Of a stretch of 61,608 nucleotides of DNA, positions 51,999-61,608 are shown piece after piece; positions within the stretch are counted from its first letter, which is position 1, and the number at the start of each line of letters is the position of its first letter. The notes beneath the pieces were generated by a model. The model was given only the letters and a program-made list of their open reading frames with translations. It was not told the DNA's origin and made no database searches. A program made the translations under genes and the position numbers. Location of the stretch: the NCBI GenBank assembly GCA_021648725.1, contig JAKISF010000021.1, positions 1 through 61,608 of the forward strand, written 5' to 3'. The stretch comes from Bacteroidales bacterium. GTDB lineage: Bacteria; Bacteroidota; Bacteroidia; Bacteroidales; JAADGE01.

Positions 51999-53057
51999 AT
52001 GATAAAACTTTTTAAAATAATATTTGTTGCTGTAAGCACGCTTTTTTTTAACACAACTTTTGCTCAAGATAAAACAGATAATGTTGATATAATAGTTATT
52101 GATGCAGGACACGGAGGAAAAGATCCCGGAGCAATCGGAAAAAAAAGTAAAGAAAAAGATTTAACTTTGGCAATAGCCTTAAAATTAGGAAAATATATCG
52201 AGACTAATCTTTCTGATGTTAAAGTAATTTACACAAGAGATACTGACGAATTTATCGAACTGCATAAAAGGTCTGAGACAGCAAATAAAAACAATGCAGA
52301 CTTATTCGTTTCAATTCATGTAAATGCCAGTAGAGCAAGCCATGTTACAGGAACTTCAACATTTGTTATGGGGCTTAACAGAGCAGAAAAACAACTTGAA
52401 GTTGTTAAAAGAGAAAACTCTGTTATTCTTATAGAAGACAATTACAAAATAAAATATGAAGGATTTGACCCAAATTCACCCGAAACTGAAATAATATTCT
52501 CATTATACCAAAATGCATACTTAGAACAAAGTATTAAAATTGCCGGAAAAGTTCAAGAGCAATTTGCAGAAAAAGCAAAAAGAGTAAACAGAGATGTAAG
52601 GCAAGCAGGACTTGTAGTTCTTTGGAATTGTTCCATGCCCGGTATCTTAATTGAAACAGGCTTTATAACCAATCCGGAAGAAGAAAAATTCCTGAATACA
52701 GAAGACGGACAATCAATAATTGCTTCTTCAATATACAGAGCAATAAAAGATTATAAAAATATTATTGAAGGAATAAAAGACCCTGTTATTGAAAATAACA
52801 TTGTTTTTAAAATCCAAATTGCATATTCAGGAAAAAAAATTAATACTGTTCCTGAAAATTTTAAAGGAGTAGAAAATGTAGAAAGAGTTGAAGACGGAAA
52901 ATATTACAGGTATTTTACCGGAAATGCTAAAACCTATGAAGAAATTGCAGAACTTCAAAGTAAAATCAGAAAAAAAATACCGGCAGCTTATGTTGTAGCA
53001 CTCAACAACGGTAAACTGATTACAGTTAAAGATGCTTTGCAATTGTTAAACTATTAA
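51999..53057 (+). CDS. N-acetylmuramoyl-L-alanine amidase (AmiC-type, Amidase_3)
   Basis: This enzyme splits stem peptides from MurNAc in the periplasm and is needed for cell separation. A signal peptide (residues 1-22, ending TFAQ) is followed by the Amidase_3 domain: zinc ligands are the His of DAGHGGKDPGAIG, Glu of KEKDLTLAIA and His of SIHVNASRAS, and catalytic Glu is in MPGILIETGFITN. The C-terminal 80 residues (NIVFKIQIAYSGKKINTVPE) resemble a SPOR/peptidoglycan-binding domain. The mlaD gene begins 14 bases after the stop, so they are probably co-transcribed. Confidence 0.92.
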   Translation: MIKLFKIIFVAVSTLFFNTTFAQDKTDNVDIIVIDAGHGGKDPGAIGKKSKEKDLTLAIALKLGKYIETNLSDVKVIYTRDTDEFIELHKRSETANKNNADLFVSIHVNASRASHVTGTSTFVMGLNRAEKQLEVVKRENSVILIEDNYKIKYEGFDPNSPETEIIFSLYQNAYLEQSIKIAGKVQEQFAEKAKRVNRDVRQAGLVVLWNCSMPGILIETGFITNPEEEKFLNTEDGQSIIASSIYRAIKDYKNIIEGIKDPVIENNIVFKIQIAYSGKKINTVPENFKGVENVERVEDGKYYRYFTGNAKTYEEIAELQSKIRKKIPAAYVVALNNGKLITVKDALQLLNY

Positions 53058-53071
53058 TTCTATCTGAAAAA

Positions 53072-56078
<3,007 letters not shown>

Positions 56079-56132
56079 ATTCATAATTTCAACATCATTT
56101 TGTATTATTGTAAAGAATAATAAAAAAATATC

Positions 56133-56654
56133 GTGGGATTAAAAGACATCATTATTTCAAAAAAAATACGAAAAATAAATCGTAATGTTCAATTTCATAA
56201 TTTTGAAACTGCAAAATCTGTTGCTATTCTGTTTACCATAGGAAATAAACCTGAATTTGATACCGTAAAAAATTATTATAAAGAAATTGAAGCAAAAAAT
56301 ATTAATACACATGCTTTAGGTTTTGTAAAAAAACCGGACGAAATAGGACAAGTATATTTCGGACAAGGCAATTTCAACTTTTATTCCGAAAAACACATAA
56401 CAAATATCGGTAAAATTAAAGAAGAAGTTGTAAACAACTTTATAAAACAAGAATTTGATATTTTAATTAACCTATCTTGTATTAATAACTTTTATGTTGA
56501 ATACATTTTTGCTTTATCAAAAGCAAAATTTAAAGTTTCGGGAATTATTAATTGCAAATATTCCGACCTAAATATTAACTTCAAACGAGAAAAAGGCTTG
56601 CAATATATGATTTCTCAAATTAATCATTATTTGAATACTATTAAAAAAGCTTAA
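56133..56654 (+). CDS. DUF6913 family protein, unknown function
   Basis: A 173-residue soluble protein starting at GTG (56133). The pattern fits the DUF6913 family as I remember it: AKSVAILFTIGNKPEFDTVK, KNINTHALGFVKKP and a final helical tail. No transmembrane segment, no catalytic motif that I recognise. It lies in the run ligA-DUF6913-dapA-ywbE (gaps 54, 14 and an overlap). The family is often next to dapA in Bacteroidota, so a lysine or cell-wall role is suggested only by neighbourhood. Confidence 0.7.
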   Translation: MGLKDIIISKKIRKINRNVQFHNFETAKSVAILFTIGNKPEFDTVKNYYKEIEAKNINTHALGFVKKPDEIGQVYFGQGNFNFYSEKHITNIGKIKEEVVNNFIKQEFDILINLSCINNFYVEYIFALSKAKFKVSGIINCKYSDLNINFKREKGLQYMISQINHYLNTIKKA

Positions 56655-56668
56655 AAAATTATAAAGAT

Positions 56669-57547
56669 ATGCAAAGCAAACTAACAGGAACCGGAGTAGC
56701 AATGGTTACACCGTTCAGAAATGACGACAGTATTGATTTCGGAGCTTTAAAAAAGCTAACGGAACATATTATTAACGGAGGAGTTGATTTTTTAGTAGTT
56801 ATGGGAACAACCGGAGAAAACCCTGTTCTTTCCGAACAAGAGCAAACGGCTGTTTTAGACTATATTACAGAAGTTTCAGAAAAAAAAGTACCGATTGTAT
56901 TCGGTATTGCCGGTAATAATACACAAGCTGTTGTTAACAGAATTAAAAATACCGATTTCACGAATATTGATGCAATTTTATCTGCAACACCTTACTATAA
57001 TAAACCCACCCAAGAAGGTTTATATGCTCATTATAAAACAATTGCAGGAGCTTGTCCTGTTCCTGTTATTTTGTATAACGTGCCGGGAAGAACTTCAGTA
57101 AATATGAATGCAGAAACTACCTTGAAATTAGCAAATAATTTCGAAAATATAATTGCCGTAAAAGAAGCATCCGGTAATTTAGACCAAATAATGCAAATAA
57201 TTAAGAATAAACCTGAGGGTTTTTCTGTTTTATCAGGAGATGATACATACACAATGCCTTATATTGCTATGGGAATGAACGGTGTAATTTCAGTAACGGG
57301 AAATGCTTATCCGAAAGAGTTTTCCGATATGGTAAAAGCATCTTTAAAATATGATTTCAAAACTGCACAAAAACTTCATTATAAATTACTTGATTTATCA
57401 AACAGCCTATTCAGAGAAGGTAACCCCGGAGGTGTAAAAGCTGCTTTGGAAATACTGGGTATTTGCGAAAAACACGTACGATTGCCTTTAGCATCTGTAA
57501 GTAATGAAACTTATGAAATTATTAAAGCAAATATGAAAAATATATAA
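56669..57547 (+). CDS. dapA: 4-hydroxy-tetrahydrodipicolinate synthase DapA
   Basis: DapA condenses pyruvate and aspartate semialdehyde, the first committed step to diaminopimelate and lysine. The (beta/alpha)8 aldolase motifs are VVMGTTGENPVLS, ATPYYNKPTQEGLYAHY with catalytic Tyr, and the Schiff-base Lys in IIAVKEASGNLDQI. The length (292) is normal. It shares the sequence ATAATG with the ywbE start (one-base overlap), so the two are translationally coupled. Confidence 0.97.
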   Translation: MQSKLTGTGVAMVTPFRNDDSIDFGALKKLTEHIINGGVDFLVVMGTTGENPVLSEQEQTAVLDYITEVSEKKVPIVFGIAGNNTQAVVNRIKNTDFTNIDAILSATPYYNKPTQEGLYAHYKTIAGACPVPVILYNVPGRTSVNMNAETTLKLANNFENIIAVKEASGNLDQIMQIIKNKPEGFSVLSGDDTYTMPYIAMGMNGVISVTGNAYPKEFSDMVKASLKYDFKTAQKLHYKLLDLSNSLFREGNPGGVKAALEILGICEKHVRLPLASVSNETYEIIKANMKNI

Positions 57548-57762
57548 TGCAAGAATCAAAACTTTCAGGCAAAAACCGAAGCAATATTAAAATAGGACAG
57601 GAAGTTGAGATTATTCAAAAACAACATCAAAGAACCGGAGAATTAACCGACGGTTTTGTGTACAAAATTTTAACAAAATCTAAACACCATCCGCACGGAA
57701 TTAAAGTTGAACTGGATACAGGAGAAGTCGGGCGTGTTCAAAATATTTTGGGTGCTGAATAA
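57547..57762 (+). CDS. YwbE family protein
   Basis: A 71-residue protein with the YwbE pattern: GKNRSNIKIGQEVEIIQKQH, then QRTGELTDGFVYKILTKSKH, HPHGIKVELDTGEVGRVQNI. The fold is a small KOW/SH3-like beta barrel, so RNA binding is possible, but its function is not established. Its ATG overlaps the dapA stop. It is followed by a convergent gene after 13 bases; no hairpin terminator is seen. Confidence 0.9.
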   Translation: MQESKLSGKNRSNIKIGQEVEIIQKQHQRTGELTDGFVYKILTKSKHHPHGIKVELDTGEVGRVQNILGAE

Positions 57763-57775
57763 TTTCACAATACTT

Positions 57776-58612
57776 TCATTTAACTTTTTTATCAATCTCC
57801 TTTTTAAAAAACCTTCTTACACTTTTTGGCAATGTATCAACTAAAACAGCTTCTTCAGGATTTCCAGAATTATAAATAACAGGTTCTTTCCCTTCATCTT
57901 CAAGAAGATATGTTTTGTGGGTATTTCCTGTTGCAGTATATAAATTACCGTCTGTTGCAATAAAATCAAAATAAAACTTATAAACAGCCTGCTTATTTAT
58001 ACTTACATTGGTTGCCTCTTTTCTGCTGTAAGTTCCGAAAGCAACTTTCCCGAATTTAAGAATATTAACGTTTCGGATTCCTTTTTTAATACCGAAATAA
58101 AGCATGGTTATACCTGCAACGGGAAATATCAACAAAAACAATAATACCCACTTAGGAAATTGTTCGGTTTCCATTCCTGCAATAACTGATTCCTCCGGAT
58201 TTATTTCATTATACCTTACTGCAACATTATCTCCGGGTCTGTCATATCTATGGCTTGCAAAAGAGATGCCTGAGTATTGAATTCCTTCTTTATTTTTAAA
58301 TTTATAATGATATTCAAAAACCTGATTATTATTAATATAGGTGTTGGTAGGTATTATATCTGTAATTTCTCCGTTAACAGAAGGAGAATTATCAGAAACC
58401 GAAATTGTGTTAAACTGAACGGAAACCAACATAACAAATAAGAAAATTCCGCCGAAAAGTGTAAATACTAATCCGATTGTTGCCATAATATCTGAAAACA
58501 TAACAGCAATTTTTATAAACACCGGAATTGTATTCTCTTTTACAATTGTTGCTTCACTTGATGTGAATCGGTTCCTGCTTGCCGAATATTTAGATTTAAA
58601 TCTGTTTTTCAT
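57776..58612 (-). CDS. DUF3592 membrane protein
   Basis: Two hydrophobic segments (about 45-70, ATIGLVFTLFGGIFLFVMLV, and about 150-172, WVLLFLLIFPVAGITMLYFG) flank a soluble beta-rich domain (YHYKFKNKEGIQYSGISFAS, RPGDNVAVRYNEINPEESVI), and a C-terminal soluble domain follows (AVYKFYFDFIATDGNLYTAT). The PGDxVxVxYxxxNPxxS pattern is typical of DUF3592. Function unknown. It is 16 bases downstream of mazG and may be the last gene of that operon. Confidence 0.75.
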   Translation of the reverse strand: MKNRFKSKYSASRNRFTSSEATIVKENTIPVFIKIAVMFSDIMATIGLVFTLFGGIFLFVMLVSVQFNTISVSDNSPSVNGEITDIIPTNTYINNNQVFEYHYKFKNKEGIQYSGISFASHRYDRPGDNVAVRYNEINPEESVIAGMETEQFPKWVLLFLLIFPVAGITMLYFGIKKGIRNVNILKFGKVAFGTYSRKEATNVSINKQAVYKFYFDFIATDGNLYTATGNTHKTYLLEDEGKEPVIYNSGNPEEAVLVDTLPKSVRRFFKKEIDKKVK

Positions 58613-58628
58613 GTTTTACATTTTAGTT

Positions 58629-59411
58629 TTATTCATTATTTTTTGCTTTCTGCCAAACAATTTCCATTTCTTCCAAACTCATATCTTTAAGAGACAAGCC
58701 TTTATTAATTGTATTCTTTTCTAAGAAATTAAATCTTTTAATAAACTTTCGATTAGTTCTTTCCAATGCGTTATCCGGATTTATATCATACAATCGAGCA
58801 GCATTTATTAAAGAAAACATCAAGTCGCCGAATTCATCTTCCATTTTTTCTTTATCTCCGTTTTTTATTTCTTCCTCAAATTCCGACAATTCTTCTTTTA
58901 CTTTTCCCCAAACTTGTTCTTTTTCATCCCAATCGAATCCTACTCCCCTCGCCTTTTCCTGCATTCTTACTGCTTTTATCATCGAAGGTAAAGAACTTGG
59001 AATTCCGCTGAGAACTTTTCCTCCGCTTCCTTTTTCTTTTAATTTTAGTTCTTCCCAGTTCTTTTTAACATCTTCCGGATTATCGGCAACTTCATTTCCG
59101 AAAACATGCGGATGCCTGTAAATCAGCTTATCTGAAAGACTGTTTATAACATCTGCTATATCAAATTGCTTTTTTTCTGATGCAATTTTTGAATAAAAAA
59201 TAATATGTAAAAATAAATCTCCGAGTTCTTTTTTTATTCCGTTTACATCATTTTCCAAAACTGCATCGACAAGCTCGTATGTTTCTTCAATAGTCATTGC
59301 ACGAAGAGTTTCATTTGTTTGTTCTTTATCCCAAGGACATTTTTCACGAATATCATCCATTATTTCAAGAATTTTCTTGAATGCTTCTAATTTATCTTGA
59401 ATTGTATTCAT
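58629..59411 (-). CDS. mazG: nucleoside triphosphate pyrophosphohydrolase MazG
   Basis: MazG hydrolyses NTPs and dNTPs to monophosphates and protects against non-canonical nucleotides. Two all-alpha MazG domains are visible. The first has CPWDKEQTNETLR, EETYELVDAVLEND and LGDLFLHIIFYSKIASE with the EExxE/ExxD metal pattern; the second has KEELSEFEEEI and EFGDLMFSLINAARL. The length (260) is normal. The ATG overlaps the stop of the preceding gene as ATGA, so translation is coupled. Confidence 0.95.
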   Translation of the reverse strand: MNTIQDKLEAFKKILEIMDDIREKCPWDKEQTNETLRAMTIEETYELVDAVLENDVNGIKKELGDLFLHIIFYSKIASEKKQFDIADVINSLSDKLIYRHPHVFGNEVADNPEDVKKNWEELKLKEKGSGGKVLSGIPSSLPSMIKAVRMQEKARGVGFDWDEKEQVWGKVKEELSEFEEEIKNGDKEKMEDEFGDLMFSLINAARLYDINPDNALERTNRKFIKRFNFLEKNTINKGLSLKDMSLEEMEIVWQKAKNNE

Positions 59412-59707
59412 ATATCCTCATTATTAACATTTACCAAACTCCACGCCTCAGGTTTATCGGCAAACCATTTTTTTGTTTTCGGCCAAATATTCTTAAAAAA
59501 GTCCGAATTTCTGTAATTATTTAAATCATTTTCGCTATTCCAACAACTGTATGTAAAGAAAATTTCCGGATTTGCAACATCTTGCAATATATCTAAATAA
59601 TTGCAACCTTCTTGGTTTCTTATAATACTTTTTATATCTTTTGTAAAGTTTTTAAAGTTTTCAATATATTTTTCTTGAAACTTCATTTTAACTATTCTTG
59701 TTATCAT
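59408..59707 (-). CDS. antibiotic biosynthesis monooxygenase (ABM) domain protein
   Basis: A 99-residue dimeric ferredoxin-like ABM protein: TRIVKMKFQEKYIENFKNFT, then CNYLDILQDVANPEIFFTYS, then SCWNSENDLNNYRNSDFFKN. Members act on small aromatic or quinone-like substrates, or degrade haem; the substrate cannot be told. I used the first Met (59707): the start pattern MITRIVKM matches relatives, though it overlaps the SAM-transferase homologue gene by 20 bases. The mazG start overlaps its stop. Confidence 0.85.
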   Translation of the reverse strand: MITRIVKMKFQEKYIENFKNFTKDIKSIIRNQEGCNYLDILQDVANPEIFFTYSCWNSENDLNNYRNSDFFKNIWPKTKKWFADKPEAWSLVNVNNEDI

Positions 59708-60482
59708 AAAATTCTATTCTGATTTTTGTATCGTAATTAAAACTGAAAATTTCTGTGATTTTTCCTTTATACATTGCTATCTCAAGTAAACCCAAAGAGT
59801 TAAATATTGCAACCAAATCCCCTTTCTCGACTTCTTGATAGGAGTTGCTTATTTTATTTATTTTATATGAATGACTTCCTGCATAAATAACATAAGGTCT
59901 TCCCCGCCCTATCTCCTGAAAAAGAACATAATTAATATCCGTAATTGCATTTTTATAACTGTTAATATACACCAAATGACCTAAAATATAATCTTTATCA
60001 TAAGTAGGATTTAATGCCATTAAACGTTTTACAGAAGTTGCTTCTTCTCCGAATTCATCAATTTCTTTACCGAGAATAATTTTACATGCAATTTTTCCGA
60101 AAGAAAACAAAGCAGGAACTCTGAATTTATTATCTTCACACGGGCTTATTTCTATAATCTTTTCTATTTCAGACGGTTCAAAAACAAGGCTGAACAAACC
60201 GGTATCAGCAGTAATAAAATATTGATTAAATACTTTTGCTATTAAATGATTTTTATTTTCTGAACATTCTCCGTCAACTCCGATTATATGAACAGTATTA
60301 TCAGGAAAATCTTTATAACTGTTTTTTAAAACAAAGGCAGCTTTTGCAATACTGTGATGCTTTATATTATGAGCCAAATCAACAATACTGAGTTTTTCAC
60401 AAGAACTTAATAATTGCCCTTTTAATCTTCCGAGAATAAAGTCATCATTATTTCTGTCAGTTATTAATGTGATTACAGGCAA
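59688..60482 (-). CDS. SAM hydroxide adenosyltransferase (DUF62/chlorinase-fluorinase) homologue, active-site positions altered
   Basis: The 264-residue fold of the fluorinase/chlorinase/SAM-hydrolase superfamily is recognisable: TLITDRNNDDFILGRLKGQL, then LSIVDLAHNIKHHSIAKAAF, then FPDNTVHIIGVDGEC and FNQYFITADTGLFSLVF. Family members make adenosine and Met from SAM and water, or halogenate. Usual motifs are changed: TDxG is TDRN, and the segment expected as PARDxFxxAAxH reads PALFSFGKIACK, losing the Arg-Asp pair and the His. Activity is therefore doubtful. It is first in a tightly overlapping set with the ABM gene and mazG. Confidence 0.75.
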   Translation of the reverse strand: MPVITLITDRNNDDFILGRLKGQLLSSCEKLSIVDLAHNIKHHSIAKAAFVLKNSYKDFPDNTVHIIGVDGECSENKNHLIAKVFNQYFITADTGLFSLVFEPSEIEKIIEISPCEDNKFRVPALFSFGKIACKIILGKEIDEFGEEATSVKRLMALNPTYDKDYILGHLVYINSYKNAITDINYVLFQEIGRGRPYVIYAGSHSYKINKISNSYQEVEKGDLVAIFNSLGLLEIAMYKGKITEIFSFNYDTKIRIEFYDNKNS

Positions 60483-60541
60483 AAATCTTATTTTTTAGGT
60501 AAAATATATTTACTTTGTCTTTGCAAAAATAAGATTACTTA

Positions 60542-61471
60542 ATGATTGAGAAAAATATATATTTAGAACATGACTCTTTAATTGACTTTTACGGAAAAGA
60601 AAGTGAAAATATCAAAAAAATAAAGCAGCTTTTTCCTAAACTTAAAATTGTTATAAGAGGTGATGAAATAAAAGCCGACGGAGAAGAAAATGAAATTGAA
60701 AATTTCTCTCGATTTATAGATAATATAAAAAAACAAATTGAAAGGTATAATAAGCTGGAAATTAATGATATTGAATTAATCTTTCAAGAAAAAATACAAT
60801 TTAATAAATCGGAAGATGTAATTGTGTACGGCGTAAGCGGCAAACCGATTGTTCCTCGTTCTGAAAATCAAAAGAAATTTGTTATTCAGTATCAAAAAAA
60901 TGACATGTTGTTTGCGGTAGGTCTTGCAGGAACAGGAAAAACATATCTCGCCATTGCATTGGCTGTCAGGGCATTAAAAAACAATGAAATAAAGCGTATT
61001 ATTTTAAGTCGTCCTGCCGTTGAAGCAGGAGAAAATCTTGGATTTCTTCCCGGAGATTTAAAAAATAAACTTGATCCTTATTTGCAAGCACTTTATGATG
61101 CTTTATTAGATATACTGCCGGGAGCAAAACTTAACAAACTTATGGAACAAGGGGTAATACAAATTGCTCCGTTAGCCTTTATGCGAGGCAGAACTTTAAG
61201 CGATGCGGTTGTAATTTTAGATGAAGCCCAAAATACGACAGTTGCACAACTAAAAATGTTCTTAACCAGAATGGGTGAGAATTCAAAATTTATAATTACC
61301 GGAGATATTACACAAATTGATTTACCTAAAAAATCAAACTCAGGATTATTAAAAGTCAGTAAAATATTAAAAGGTATAAAAGGAATTGAATTTATATTTT
61401 TCAATAAAGATGATATTGTAAGGCACAAGCTGGTTTCTCCTATTATTGAAGCTTTTGAGAAAGACGGTTAG
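60542..61471 (+). CDS. PhoH family ATPase
   Basis: A PhoH-like P-loop ATPase of about 309 residues. Walker A is VGLAGTGKTYLAIALAV, Walker B VVILDEAQN, and the conserved LGFLPGDLKNKLDPYL and MRGRTLSDAVV segments follow. An N-terminal KH-like region (about 1-110) is typical of PhoH proteins associated with RNA processing. It is phosphate-starvation-linked in some bacteria. It is divergent from the SAM-transferase homologue gene; a 59-base gap separates them. No strong promoter consensus was seen. It ends 11 bases before the IS-like element. Confidence 0.93.
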   Translation: MIEKNIYLEHDSLIDFYGKESENIKKIKQLFPKLKIVIRGDEIKADGEENEIENFSRFIDNIKKQIERYNKLEINDIELIFQEKIQFNKSEDVIVYGVSGKPIVPRSENQKKFVIQYQKNDMLFAVGLAGTGKTYLAIALAVRALKNNEIKRIILSRPAVEAGENLGFLPGDLKNKLDPYLQALYDALLDILPGAKLNKLMEQGVIQIAPLAFMRGRTLSDAVVILDEAQNTTVAQLKMFLTRMGENSKFIITGDITQIDLPKKSNSGLLKVSKILKGIKGIEFIFFNKDDIVRHKLVSPIIEAFEKDG

Positions 61472-61482
61472 TACTAATAATA

Positions 61483-61513
61483 CAATGTCGTTTAGTTAAT
61501 AATCTGTCATAAC
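61483..61513 (-). mobile_element. insertion-sequence end, right copy
   Basis: CAATGTCGTTTAGTTAA (61483-61499) is the exact reverse complement of 197-213, with the further match TCATAAC at equal spacing. It directly follows, on the minus strand, the stop codon of a probable transposase (61507-61509), so it should be the inverted-repeat end of an IS that continues beyond the window. Confidence 0.6.
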
Positions 61514-61608
61514 CTTTTGTAATTCATAGAATAAGGTTTCTTTTGCCGATGTTTTCGAATGTTTTTCCGATTAGGTCTTACAAGCTCCCGGGTGTTGTAA
61601 ACAATTTT
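61507..61608 (-). CDS. probable transposase, C-terminal 33 residues only
   Basis: On the minus strand an open frame enters from the window edge and ends at TGA (61507-61509). The residues are strongly basic: NTRELVRPNRKNIRKHRQKK followed by PYSMNYKRL. This is typical of the C-terminal tail of IS transposases (RPNRKxxRKxR), and it is followed by a short gap and an inverted-repeat-like end. The family (IS4-like or other) cannot be assigned from 33 residues. Confidence 0.5.
   Translation of the reverse strand, partial: KIVYNTRELVRPNRKNIRKHRQKKPYSMNYKRL

Overview
The window comes from a low-GC Bacteroidota chromosome. The evidence is a type A and a type B T9SS C-terminal sorting domain on secreted proteins, Bacteroidota-style promoter boxes (TAnnTTTG), a split RelA/SpoT pair, and lineage-typical neighbourhoods: LptD opposite an amidase and MlaD, SerC-SerA-DUF1015, and an OMP-rich secreted repertoire. 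I place it in class Bacteroidia, Bacteroidales-like and probably uncultured. No rRNA or tRNA gene was recognised.

Layout. 1-640: an insertion-sequence-like end and a decayed T9SS protein. 721-9834 (+): clpC, pepT, secA, a lytic transglycosylase and era. 9854-24781: a secreted papain-like protein, a GH3/beta-lactamase fusion, xerD, a universal stress protein, an M16 peptidase homologue, and two Rel/Spo homologues flanking a T9SS type B protein and a SiaC-like protein. 24796-32180: an accessory island with a type I restriction-modification locus (fused HsdM-HsdS, a GxxExxY protein, HsdR) and a higBA toxin-antitoxin pair. 32192-61471: a TPR protein, serC-serA-DUF1015, envelope proteins, DUF349-pyrG-yidC, cytochrome c biogenesis (ccsB-ccsA), lptD, amidase, mlaD, ligA, dapA, ywbE, mazG, a SAM hydroxide adenosyltransferase homologue and phoH. 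61483-61608: an insertion-sequence end with the last codons of a probable transposase.

The most unusual region is the restriction island. A roughly 50-bp imperfect palindrome (arms near GCCACGAATACACGAAT / ATTCGTGAATTAGTGGC) occurs ten times in 3.7 kb. Nine copies lie in three tandem arrays placed directly after the stop codons of hsdMS, the GxxExxY gene and hsdR. In each array the spacer encodes a short 'gene tail' with a stop codon on the gene strand. The tenth copy is inside hsdMS and is translated in frame, in the variable loop between the methyltransferase and specificity halves. This resembles protein-tolerated palindromic elements (as described in Rickettsia), but linked here to a restriction locus.

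A second theme is enzymes that have lost key residues: a papain-fold protein with Gly at the catalytic Cys, a GH3 domain without its catalytic motif, an M16 homologue without HxxEH, a SAM adenosyltransferase homologue without its usual Arg-Asp/His positions, and two Rel proteins with reciprocal loss of hydrolase and synthetase residues. All calls come from reading the sequence; no database search was run.
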